From an uncultured Erysipelotrichaceae bacterium (GTDB taxonomy: Bacteria > Bacillota_I > Bacilli_A > Erysipelotrichales > Erysipelotrichaceae): 64,000 nt of DNA. This document shows, one piece after another, positions 1-8,995 of this stretch. A program made the position numbers and the translations under genes. The notes beneath the pieces are model-generated. The model made no database searches and was not told the DNA's origin. It was given only the letters and a program-made list of their open reading frames with translations. The DNA is taken from the NCBI GenBank assembly GCA_934699415.1, contig CAKUWO010000001.1, positions 1-64,000 on the forward strand. The letters run 5' to 3'. Each line of letters opens with the position of its first letter. Position 1 is the first letter of the stretch.

Positions 1-1356
1 ATTATTTCCAATAGTGTCTTTAATAGAGAATACCTTATCATTTATAAGACGCGCTGGATTTAAGGAACATGAACCATCACTTCCAACTGTTGAACTATAG
101 TAATAAGCTTCAACTTTACCATAAGTATATGAGTTATAGTATTTATCAAGCTTAATATTAAGACTAACAGTATTCTTATCTTGTGATACTAACTTAATAG
201 AACTATTTACACCATTTGTTGAAGTTTTAATAATATCATCAATATAAATATCATCATCACTTGAAATATGGCCAATAGCTACCTGGTAATAAGTATCAGG
301 TTTTAAATTAGCAATGTTTAAAGAGTTATTGTAGGTATTGACACCATACATATGTCCTTCAAGTACTTTATCACGACGGTTAGCTTCAATTGATAAATCA
401 GTATCAATATCATAAACCGCAATGAAGATTAAACCGTATTGAGCAAATGGGTCAACAGCATGATATCTAACCTTTAATTCGGTAGAGAAACGTTCTACGC
501 CTAATAAAGTAATTTCTTTGATGATATCTGATTGTTCAGCATTTGAGCCTTTACCACCAGTACCACCCTGTCCACCGATGCCTCCGGTTCCACCAGTTCC
601 TCCGGCACCACCAGCACCGCCGGTTACTTTAATATCAACTTCTTCTGGATTTACAAAGTCTTCATCTTTGTATTTCGAATTATTATCAACATAAAGTAAA
701 GGGTTATATTCATTAGTGCTTCCAATAACATCTTTCATATTAACTTTCATCGTACCGATTGTAAGAAGTTCACGACCAATATCGAAAGTATAATCTGAAC
801 CATGTAAAATAGCAGGAATTAAGGTTTTAGTAAACATATCATCATTGATTAACTGAGCATTTCCTTGTTTATCCATGACAATATATACATATTTAAGAGT
901 TTTAAGTTCGCTATTATCATCAGTAATTTCTGGTGATACTAACAAATATTTACGGTCAGCTAATTTATAGAATTGGGTTTCATCAGTAGTAGTTTCATAG
1001 AAATCATCTAATTTAACTACTGAGGCATCAGGAAGGATACGATATCCTCCACCAATGATATAAATATGACCTTTTTTAGTTGCGATAGTATGTGACCCGA
1101 TTGATGTGCTACGTTTACCATCAGCTTTAATAACGAAGCTATCATTCCATGTCTTAACGATTGAGGCATCTTCCCCGATGATTATCGGGGAATTTGTCTT
1201 ATCGTAAACTCTGGTATCGGGACTGATTTGAATCTGGCCTTTCTCTACTTTAGAGAAGTTATTTGCCAGAAATACTAATCCACCAGCAAAGATCGCTATA
1301 ACAATAGCGAAAATGCTGATTGATAATCTAACCTTTCCATTTAATTTTCTTTTCAT
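1..1356 (-). CDS. Membrane-anchored surface protein with Gly-Gly-X hinge (3' end outside window)
   Basis: The frame opens with ATG at 1356 and stays open for 452 codons to the window edge, so the C-terminus is missing. Visible parts are a basic N-terminus, one hydrophobic segment at about residues 12-32 (signal anchor), a globular region to about 240, and eight Gly-Gly-X triplets at about 246-270. An FN3-like beta region follows. Segments such as the KLADRKYLLVSPE area have counterparts in the 2070-residue neighbour (for example around residues 145-160), so the two look paralogous. The start lies only 6 bases after the neighbour's stop, so they are probably co-transcribed. I infer an extracellular, membrane-tethered protein. 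Its function is unknown. Confidence 0.8.
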   Translation of the reverse strand, partial: MKRKLNGKVRLSISIFAIVIAIFAGGLVFLANNFSKVEKGQIQISPDTRVYDKTNSPIIIGEDASIVKTWNDSFVIKADGKRSTSIGSHTIATKKGHIYIIGGGYRILPDASVVKLDDFYETTTDETQFYKLADRKYLLVSPEITDDNSELKTLKYVYIVMDKQGNAQLINDDMFTKTLIPAILHGSDYTFDIGRELLTIGTMKVNMKDVIGSTNEYNPLLYVDNNSKYKDEDFVNPEEVDIKVTGGAGGAGGTGGTGGIGGQGGTGGKGSNAEQSDIIKEITLLGVERFSTELKVRYHAVDPFAQYGLIFIAVYDIDTDLSIEANRRDKVLEGHMYGVNTYNNSLNIANLKPDTYYQVAIGHISSDDDIYIDDIIKTSTNGVNSSIKLVSQDKNTVSLNIKLDKYYNSYTYGKVEAYYYSSTVGSDGSCSLNPARLINDKVFSIKDTIGNN

Positions 1357-1362
1357 ATTTAA

Positions 1363-4300
1363 TTACTTTTCTAAAATACCAGAATAGGTATAAACTACTT
1401 CGTCTCCAACATAGTGTTTAACGGTGATGGTATAGAAACCGTTCTTATTTAATGAAACTACATCAGACGGGATGGTCAAGATCCATCTACCACTTGTTGA
1501 ACTATCAGGTAGTAACATCGTACTAAGATTAGTAAATGTACCATCGATAGCAGAAAGTGAAGGTGAACCAGAAGAGTGAGATACACTTGCGACAATCTTA
1601 TCTACATTGCCAAGTCCTGACCAGTTAAAGTAAACAAGTTGTAACTCGTCGTCTTTAAGTGGATTAATACGTGAGTTTGTTGTACCAATTGATACACCAC
1701 TTGCATCTGGTGTTGATTGAACAAGTTCAGATAACTTGAAACAGTTGCGGAATGCTGGTGTTTCATCAAAGAGTTTGAGTGCTACGCTATCTTCGTATAA
1801 TTCAGTGATTGAATATTCACGATAGCCTACATATGGTGAATTCTTAGCGATTAAATCGTTATTTGCATCACCATCGATATCAACAGCAGCATAAACTTCA
1901 AAACGATATCTTGTAGCTGGTTTTAAGCCCATCAACATATATTCTGGAGTTGGTTTATTAGAATCAAATACCATACCATATAAAGCTGATAATTTGATTA
2001 CTTTATTGCCAGCATTAATATCTTTTAATGTAATGCCATCTTCATCCTTTAATAATGTGCCATCTTCTTTATAAATACGAATAGCATATTTACCAACTGA
2101 TGGTCCCATTACTACAGCTGCATCATCACCTAATGCTGAAACAGAGAAACGATAACCATATTTACGATTTTCAATTTCATCTGCTGCTTCAAATTCTGGA
2201 ACTACATTAATGAAAGCTGTTGGATATGGAGCGTTTGGATACATGAATTCATATGATGATTGCTCATCTTTAGATACAAGTAATGGTTTACCATCTGGTC
2301 CTACAGCACCTTCTTTTGTGGAATAAAGATTTACTTGAATCTTATAAATATTTCCTGGAAGGAATGGATTATTGCCAGGAGTCAGGTTGAAGTCAACAGA
2401 TGTTGCAAGAATATTAGTAGTGTTTTCGTTGATAATATTGCGATCTACTAACTGTTTATGTGTTAATAAGAGATCCCAATCTTCACCATTCTTCTTATAG
2501 AAGACATATTCTGCTCTAAGATCAGTATTTTGTGATACTGAAAAGCTTAAACGATAAGTCTTACTACGATAGTTTTCTTGGTTATACGTGAATGAAAGAC
2601 CAGCCATATCAACCTTGGATTTAGTAGTGAATGGTAAGACTAATTCTTTAGATGATGTACTTGTAGCATCTAACATAGGTACTAATTTACCTTTAGCCTT
2701 ATATACATAGAATCTTAATTCATAGTCAGCTTCTTCAGTACTTAATCCATCAATATATGCAGGATATACAGTAGATGAATCATTAATTGGCCATCTAATA
2801 TATTGTTCACCGCCTATTGTTACTTTACGGTTATCAAGAGTAGATGTTGTAACATCTTCTTCTTCAGTCCCCTTCTTAATTACTTTGATATAAATATAAG
2901 GTTTATTATCTGGCGCATAAATCTGATCTTTACCATTTACTAAGAAGTTGTAAATATTTAATTTTGATACTTCAGTTTCAAAACCAGCATATGAGCCTGA
3001 AGGAATAATAGAGTTAATAACAATCTTATTATTTCCAGTGATATCGCTCTTTGTTGAAATATTATCTTTACCTTTAATTTCATGGTAATAGAGTTTCTTA
3101 GGAACGACACCAGTTTCAGGATAGTTAGAATAAATCATACCACGGTTACTATAATCAAGAACTAAACCAACATTAGTTCTAAATGTACGATTACCATAGA
3201 ATGTACCACGGATAATATCACGCTCTTCATCAAGAATTGTTACAACATCTTTATAAAGCTTGAAGATAGAGTTAGTTGCTTTAGTGCTATTAATAACAGA
3301 AGTTGTACTGATTGATTTAGATAAGTAACGACCATAGCCAAATTGTGAGAATTGTTGTAAAGCTACAAATTCAGCTGTTGGCATGCTGTCATAGTTTTCA
3401 GCATAAACTTCTTTCCATGTTTCAACACCATCTTGGTCAACCCTTTCACCCCATCCAGAAATACCTGAGTCATAATAAACTCTAGCTTCAGGATAGAGAT
3501 CTAGGCCTAAGACATTTGCAAATCTATCAAGTGGTAAACGCGCTTGGTAAGTACCAGTTGTAGAATCAAGTTCAGCAAATGTTCTTACACGCTCATTACC
3601 ATTCTTATCTTTGAAAATCATTTCAACACCGACAACTTTATTCATCGACATACTATTACTTTCTGATGTAAGAGAGATAAGCATGTAGTTATGATCAGTC
3701 ATCTCGGTTGTATCATCAATTTTTAACTTAAAGTCATTGCTTAATTGAGTTAAAGAGTTCCAAGGAGTAGTATAAACTACCGGCATTTGATTAGCACCCT
3801 CATCGATTGATGAATAGTCAACGATATATGCTGCACCTTGAACATTGACCGTTACCATCTGTACCTCATTTTGGGTAATAGATGAAACGTTATTGAAACT
3901 CATAATACCCCATTCGCATGCATCGCTATCAAAGCTATCACAAGCTTTAATATTAACTTTGCCCTTTGGAGCACCGTTATTATTATTGAAATAGAAATTA
4001 GAATTTGATTCAGGTGCATCAGTACTATAAACAATCAAATCATCTGGATCGACATAACGATATTTAATTGTTAAAGAATCAGCAGTCTGTTCAAGAGGAT
4101 ATGCTTGGAATGTTGGCAAAGTCTTTGGTGCAGACATTACAGGAGAATGTAATGCTAAGAAAGGTTTACCATCATGTGAAATATTCCAGCTTTGATAATC
4201 ACTATGGTCCTGTGGATAAATCTTATCTGCTTGGTTATTTGCTTGTGATGAATAACGCATACGATATGCAAAGACATATTTGAAACCACGACTCATACCG

Positions 4301-7300
4301 CTTATTAATTCAACTTTATCAGTGCCTGATATTGTAGGATTACCAGCATAAATCATCTGTTGATTATTAACAGTAAATACTTGTCCCGGCTGTCTTAAAT
4401 TGCCTTCATCACCCGAGAGATTTGTAACACCAAACCATACAACAAGTGAAGGGATGTGGCCAGGTGTAGTTACTTTAAGAGGAATATTGAATAATTCAGT
4501 AAAGCCACCACCATAGATATCAGCGCCTTCTACTTCAGCTTTATCATGGAAGTAGTTTGCTTCATATCCATAATAGATAACTTCTCTTGCGAGCTTACCA
4601 AAGTCATCATAGTTAGCTAAGATATCATATCCAACGATTGAATCTTCAGAAATATCGTCGCCAAATGATGTGATACCATATTTTTCTCTTGCTTGTTTCT
4701 TAGTGATAGCTATTGCAGAAACACAAGAATCTTCTTCGCCATAGCGAGGTAAAGCAGGTGGTTGTTGGAGTTTACCAATCGAACCAGAGTTAGGATTCAT
4801 TACTTCAAATTCATTGACATAATGGGAAATATTACCACTATTTTCTTTTGAAATAGTATAGTCATATACACCTTTGATTAAGAATGAATATGAAGTAGCT
4901 GTTAATTCACTAGCTGATTTATTGAAATTAGCTTCTGAAATCTCAACACCATTAACAAAGATGTCATTATAGAGATCATTTGTATATTCATCATCATTAG
5001 GGTCATTTAAGCTATAACTTGCAATTGGAGTTGCGCCCTTATAATAAGCACCTTCATAAAGTTCAAAAGTAACAGAAGTTAAAGTCTTAGCAATATATGA
5101 AATATCTTCATCTGGTTGATAAGCTTGTAATTTAACTCGACGGCTAATCGCATGTCCTGTAGCGCCAGTACTTGTCCAAATCGCATTAAGAGTTGGAGTA
5201 TCAGTTGTATTGACAACGATATTGCCAAGAATCATTGGCTTATAATCAACAGTTGAATTGTTGTTATCTTCATCATAGTCAACATGTGCTGAAACTGTTA
5301 AACGATAGCTGGTATTCTTTCTTAAGCTATTTTCATCAATATACATTAAGTATTCATTACCATTATCAACAATCTGACCACCAGTAAATTTCAATTGTTT
5401 TTTGAAATAACCTTCAGCTGCCATTGTTACTTCAACTGGATGATTACCATCAATCTTTAAGCTTGATTCATTTTTAGCAATAACAAGCCATCCACGAATA
5501 CGCTCATATTCTTGGCCAATTGGTGTTCCATCGTTATTAGTTAAATAGCGGAAGAAAACCGAAGGCATTTGTGAGCCCATAAGTGAGAAGAGTGAACTCT
5601 TAACAATTTGATTATCAGAGTTAACAGTTAAATTGACTAGTTTTTCATTATCGTTATATGTAATTGTTTCAACGACAAAATAATCAACATTGAAACAGAT
5701 AGTTGAATCATCAATATAAAGAGTAGTGTAGTTTTTGGCTGCAAAAGTATTTGGATCGACATTAATTGTTTTAACCGGTGTACCATTGCCATCATTACGA
5801 TAAATTTCATAATTGTATGAAACAATCGCATTATCAGGGTCATTAATGCTTGCTGAATAAATTTCAAATGCTTTATTTGAACGGTTAGAAGCTACATTTG
5901 GATAACCATTCATCTGTGGTGCACGTTTTAATGTTTGGACAACTAAATTCTGTTTAGAAAGTGAACTTACAATATGATTACCATCAGCATATTTAATAAC
6001 TACTCGTGCAATATATCTAGTATCCGGATCTAAATGATAAGCATAGTTACCTGCTTCATCTGGTCCACCAAATGTTACTTTTTGTTCATCTTTATCACCT
6101 GATGCATTAAATGTTACATCAGCTGAATATAAATAGAGATTCTTATCAACATTGGCTTTAATAGCTTCTTCTTCGGTGAATAGTTTATTCTGATCTTCAG
6201 TTAAAAGATAAACAGTAGCTTGTTTGGCTGTTGAATAATCAGTTTTATTAACTAAAAGTGAAGCCATATCAGTAGTGATAATTTCTTTAGCTAAAGAAAC
6301 ACCTAAAGAGTTAGTATAGAAAGTTCTGGTTACGAAATCACGATTCATAAAGTTATCAGCACCTGCACCACCGCCAGTGTTATAACTTCCCATTTCATAT
6401 TTGCCTCTAATAACAAGAGTATATTCAGTATCTGGTTTTAATGTATTTTCTTCAAATTTGAAATAGGTTGTTTCATCACCCATGAAAGAGAAATGATCTT
6501 TTTCGCGGTAATCTTTATCACAAGGAATAGCAGGAATCTTAACAGTGCTTCCAGGCTCAGTTAAATATACTGCATAATCATCAGGTTTATCAGATAATAC
6601 CGCATTGGTATCAGTTACCATAACAGCACCTTTTAAGCTTGTTGCAGTAACATCCCATTCAGTAATATTAAATACTGGAATTTCAGTTTTAGATGAAGAT
6701 GTTGTGCCTGCATCCATACCTGAAAAACCAAAAAGACCTTTATTACCATCACTTCCTGATTCACCTGTTTTACCAGATGCACCATCTTCAGTAACAACAT
6801 TGAAATGAGGGACGATATTATTGATATTCTTTTCTTGAGAATCTCTTAAATGCATATTGTCATCAGAATCAACAACAAGTTGGTTTAAGAAGCTTTCTTT
6901 TCCTGTTTCTTTATTAACAATTTTTTCAAGGATTGGATAAATTTCAATATTATTTAAAGCTTCAATATAAACTTCAGCAGAAGCCGTTTGCCAAATGTTG
7001 TTTTCGGTAATGATTTGAACAACACCACGATCTAAATAATGAAGTTCTACGAAATCACCACAATCTCTAACATCATCTTCACCAAAATGAGCTTTTAAAT
7101 GCTTGCTTAAGATAATGAAACGATTATCATTAAGCTTCCAAACAATCTGTTCATATTTATATTCATCAGTATCACTTATAACAGTAACTTTATTACTATT
7201 TTCAATAAGCATACCTGGAGTTGTTTGATAATGGGAAATGAAATCACTACCTGTTTCTTGAAGGTCCATGAAAACACCTGTAACAAGCGATGTTACATAA

Positions 7301-7575
7301 TGGTCACTGACATGAAAAAAGGAGTCTGAAGGGACAGACTGTTTAGTATTTTGGATATCTTCAAAAACAACACCATTTTGTGCTGAGAATGAATATTTAC
7401 TATCTTTCTTAAAATAAACTTTGTCAGCTTCAGCATTTAAGTCGCTAACTAAGACATATCCACCTTCAGCAAATGTTGTTTTATTTGACTCAACTATGCC
7501 ACTTGTGAAATATGCTCCCAAAGTTGTAACTAAAGCAATTAAAATGACAATAAACCATACCCTTGAGTTCTTCAT
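1363..7575 (-). CDS. Giant membrane-anchored surface protein with collagen-like hinge and FN3-like repeats
   Basis: This 2070-residue protein has an N-terminal hydrophobic anchor (about residues 6-26) and a unique domain (about 35-250). Eight uninterrupted Gly-X-Y triplets follow at residues 265-288. After them come some 1750 residues of tandem beta-rich modules with recurring features such as DPDTRYIARV, KPATRYRFEVYA and NTSYRLTVSA, typical of fibronectin-III/Ig-like strands. No LPXTG motif is visible, so I infer anchoring only through the N-terminus, with the rest outside the cell. The ATG at 7575 has a GAAGGA ribosome site. The next gene on the same strand is a shorter paralogue. Adhesin, matrix or ligand-binding roles are possible; none is proven. 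Confidence 0.85.
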   Translation of the reverse strand: MKNSRVWFIVILIALVTTLGAYFTSGIVESNKTTFAEGGYVLVSDLNAEADKVYFKKDSKYSFSAQNGVVFEDIQNTKQSVPSDSFFHVSDHYVTSLVTGVFMDLQETGSDFISHYQTTPGMLIENSNKVTVISDTDEYKYEQIVWKLNDNRFIILSKHLKAHFGEDDVRDCGDFVELHYLDRGVVQIITENNIWQTASAEVYIEALNNIEIYPILEKIVNKETGKESFLNQLVVDSDDNMHLRDSQEKNINNIVPHFNVVTEDGASGKTGESGSDGNKGLFGFSGMDAGTTSSSKTEIPVFNITEWDVTATSLKGAVMVTDTNAVLSDKPDDYAVYLTEPGSTVKIPAIPCDKDYREKDHFSFMGDETTYFKFEENTLKPDTEYTLVIRGKYEMGSYNTGGGAGADNFMNRDFVTRTFYTNSLGVSLAKEIITTDMASLLVNKTDYSTAKQATVYLLTEDQNKLFTEEEAIKANVDKNLYLYSADVTFNASGDKDEQKVTFGGPDEAGNYAYHLDPDTRYIARVVIKYADGNHIVSSLSKQNLVVQTLKRAPQMNGYPNVASNRSNKAFEIYSASINDPDNAIVSYNYEIYRNDGNGTPVKTINVDPNTFAAKNYTTLYIDDSTICFNVDYFVVETITYNDNEKLVNLTVNSDNQIVKSSLFSLMGSQMPSVFFRYLTNNDGTPIGQEYERIRGWLVIAKNESSLKIDGNHPVEVTMAAEGYFKKQLKFTGGQIVDNGNEYLMYIDENSLRKNTSYRLTVSAHVDYDEDNNNSTVDYKPMILGNIVVNTTDTPTLNAIWTSTGATGHAISRRVKLQAYQPDEDISYIAKTLTSVTFELYEGAYYKGATPIASYSLNDPNDDEYTNDLYNDIFVNGVEISEANFNKSASELTATSYSFLIKGVYDYTISKENSGNISHYVNEFEVMNPNSGSIGKLQQPPALPRYGEEDSCVSAIAITKKQAREKYGITSFGDDISEDSIVGYDILANYDDFGKLAREVIYYGYEANYFHDKAEVEGADIYGGGFTELFNIPLKVTTPGHIPSLVVWFGVTNLSGDEGNLRQPGQVFTVNNQQMIYAGNPTISGTDKVELISGMSRGFKYVFAYRMRYSSQANNQADKIYPQDHSDYQSWNISHDGKPFLALHSPVMSAPKTLPTFQAYPLEQTADSLTIKYRYVDPDDLIVYSTDAPESNSNFYFNNNNGAPKGKVNIKACDSFDSDACEWGIMSFNNVSSITQNEVQMVTVNVQGAAYIVDYSSIDEGANQMPVVYTTPWNSLTQLSNDFKLKIDDTTEMTDHNYMLISLTSESNSMSMNKVVGVEMIFKDKNGNERVRTFAELDSTTGTYQARLPLDRFANVLGLDLYPEARVYYDSGISGWGERVDQDGVETWKEVYAENYDSMPTAEFVALQQFSQFGYGRYLSKSISTTSVINSTKATNSIFKLYKDVVTILDEERDIIRGTFYGNRTFRTNVGLVLDYSNRGMIYSNYPETGVVPKKLYYHEIKGKDNISTKSDITGNNKIVINSIIPSGSYAGFETEVSKLNIYNFLVNGKDQIYAPDNKPYIYIKVIKKGTEEEDVTTSTLDNRKVTIGGEQYIRWPINDSSTVYPAYIDGLSTEEADYELRFYVYKAKGKLVPMLDATSTSSKELVLPFTTKSKVDMAGLSFTYNQENYRSKTYRLSFSVSQNTDLRAEYVFYKKNGEDWDLLLTHKQLVDRNIINENTTNILATSVDFNLTPGNNPFLPGNIYKIQVNLYSTKEGAVGPDGKPLLVSKDEQSSYEFMYPNAPYPTAFINVVPEFEAADEIENRKYGYRFSVSALGDDAAVVMGPSVGKYAIRIYKEDGTLLKDEDGITLKDINAGNKVIKLSALYGMVFDSNKPTPEYMLMGLKPATRYRFEVYAAVDIDGDANNDLIAKNSPYVGYREYSITELYEDSVALKLFDETPAFRNCFKLSELVQSTPDASGVSIGTTNSRINPLKDDELQLVYFNWSGLGNVDKIVASVSHSSGSPSLSAIDGTFTNLSTMLLPDSSTSGRWILTIPSDVVSLNKNGFYTITVKHYVGDEVVYTYSGILEK

Positions 7576-7611
7576 TTCTTAAAATCCTTCTCTTTCCCTT
7601 AAATCAAAGTA

Positions 7612-7643
7612 GCCATAATAAAAATGGCGATATTACTCGCCAA
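7612..7643 (-). promoter_or_regulatory. Putative sigma-A promoter of the giant surface-protein gene, overlapping a hairpin
   Basis: On the minus strand TTGGCG (7638-7643) and TATTAT (7615-7620) are separated by exactly 17 bases. This places a start site shortly before the ribosome site of the gene at 7575. The promoter elements overlap the terminator-like hairpin at 7625-7642. A second TATAAT lies just upstream (7645-7650). Confidence 0.45.
7620..7642 (-). terminator. Intrinsic terminator after the GAF/pseudocyclase gene
   Basis: TGGCGA (7625-7630) and TCGCCA (7637-7642) form a 6-bp stem with a 6-base loop. On the minus strand the stem is followed by TTTTTATT. It sits 70 bases after the stop of the gene at 7713-8861. 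Confidence 0.6.
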
Positions 7644-7649
7644 TATTAT

Positions 7650-7680
<31 letters not shown>

Positions 7681-7712
7681 CAACATTATTTTATTATTTA
7701 ATGCTAAATATA

Positions 7713-8861
7713 TTACTTATCAAAGCCTTTAAGTTCTAATACATCATAAACATCAGCATTATTGCTTACGATTTGTGGTACTTCATTTATTTTTAAGTTA
7801 CAAGCTTCAAGTGCTTTATGATAGGCATCTTGGCTAAGATATGCTTTACCTGCTTTAGCAGATAAAACAATCATCGAAGCATCATAAATTGAGCGTCCAA
7901 CTGCTGTCTTATGTTTAATATGGTCAAAACCGATATTGGCAACAAAACAATCACCATAGCTAATGCCGATACTGAAATCGAATTTAATACCAAATCTAGT
8001 TTCAACAAGATGATTAAGTTCGCCAACATTATTTAAAATATCAAGAGCTGCCTTAGCTGCATCAGCTGCTGGGTTACTATTATCATAATCAAGGCCAAAT
8101 AATAATTCAGCACGATCTGCCATCATTTTATCTAAACGACCAAAATGTTTTTTAGCACAGTTACCAAAATATAATTGTAAAGCATCAATAAGTTCTGCAA
8201 TTGTTTCAGCTTTAGCAGCCTTTACAATATCAGCAAAATGAGCAATTGATACAAATAAGGAAGCAACTTTCTTCATTTCACCAGCATCATAATTGATTTC
8301 TGAGATATCATAACCAAAATATGCTTGTAAAACACCTTTAGCATCTAACATTTCAGCAATCTTATTGGTAATTTGAGTAGCTAAATTAAGATCCTTTTCA
8401 TCAAAGAAAGAATCATCGGTTTTATTACAAAGTTGTAAACAACCAAAAGTAGTACCATTAACCGTTGCTGGTACACAAATCATTGTTTTTGTTACAAAAC
8501 CAGTACTATCATCAACTTTTTTTGCAAATGAAGGGTGGTTTTGACAATCTTCAATAATAATTGCTTCGCCTGTTTTAATTACATTCCCAACAAATCCTTC
8601 GCCTCTTAACAAACGAATATTAGAAATATCAGCACCACCTTTAACAACAAGAGGGCTAACAAGTCCATCACCATTAAGACGCTGAATCCAAAATGTATTA
8701 GCTTCAGTATGCATAATAGTACTAATTTTAGTTAAACAAGCTTCAATAATGCCTTTGAAATCATTGCCATAACTATTAATGACTTCCTCCATGGATTCAA
8801 CAGCTTTAGAATAGGAACGCTCTCTCATTGCTCCAAATACTGCTTCCATTTCAAATCCCAT
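7713..8861 (-). CDS. GAF domain protein with degenerate class III cyclase domain
   Basis: This is a soluble 382-residue protein. Residues about 25-175 read as a GAF ligand-binding domain (GEGFVGNVIKTGEAIIIED, then a CLQLCNK strand). Residues about 195-345 align with class III nucleotide cyclase homology domains, including the cyclase at 11130-12911. The first metal-binding Asp is Ser205 here. The Asn and Arg that stabilise the transition state are Tyr326 and Met330. Lys245 and Asp249 remain. I infer a catalytically inactive regulatory domain rather than an enzyme. The ATG at 8861 has a GGGAGG ribosome site. A terminator separates it from the FecR gene upstream, so it may be a separate transcript. 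It could be a cyclic-nucleotide or small-molecule sensor partner of the cyclase. Confidence 0.8.
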   Translation of the reverse strand: MGFEMEAVFGAMRERSYSKAVESMEEVINSYGNDFKGIIEACLTKISTIMHTEANTFWIQRLNGDGLVSPLVVKGGADISNIRLLRGEGFVGNVIKTGEAIIIEDCQNHPSFAKKVDDSTGFVTKTMICVPATVNGTTFGCLQLCNKTDDSFFDEKDLNLATQITNKIAEMLDAKGVLQAYFGYDISEINYDAGEMKKVASLFVSIAHFADIVKAAKAETIAELIDALQLYFGNCAKKHFGRLDKMMADRAELLFGLDYDNSNPAADAAKAALDILNNVGELNHLVETRFGIKFDFSIGISYGDCFVANIGFDHIKHKTAVGRSIYDASMIVLSAKAGKAYLSQDAYHKALEACNLKINEVPQIVSNNADVYDVLELKGFDK

Positions 8862-8962
8862 TATTCTTCCCTCCTACGCAAGATAAAAAAGCTAAGATAG
8901 CTTAGACACATATATTATATATCAAGTAAACATCTTTTAGTTTTTATCTTTAATATAAAGCA

Positions 8963-8989
8963 CAAAAAAGAGCTCCCAAAAGAGCTCTT
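8963..8989 (-). terminator. Intrinsic terminator of the cyclase-FecR operon
   Basis: AAGAGCTC (8968-8975) pairs with GAGCTCTT (8982-8989) across a 6-base loop. On the minus strand a T6 run follows. It lies just after the stop at 8996. Confidence 0.85.
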
Positions 8990-8995
8990 ATAAGA

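Noticed and set aside
6605..6808. Plus-strand open frame inside the giant surface-protein gene
   Set aside because: It has no ribosome site and arises from the Gly/Pro-coding bias of the opposite strand. Other small frames inside arc, MMPL and uvrA genes were dropped for the same reason.
7713..8861. Active adenylate or guanylate cyclase
   Set aside because: A metal Asp and both transition-state residues are replaced.
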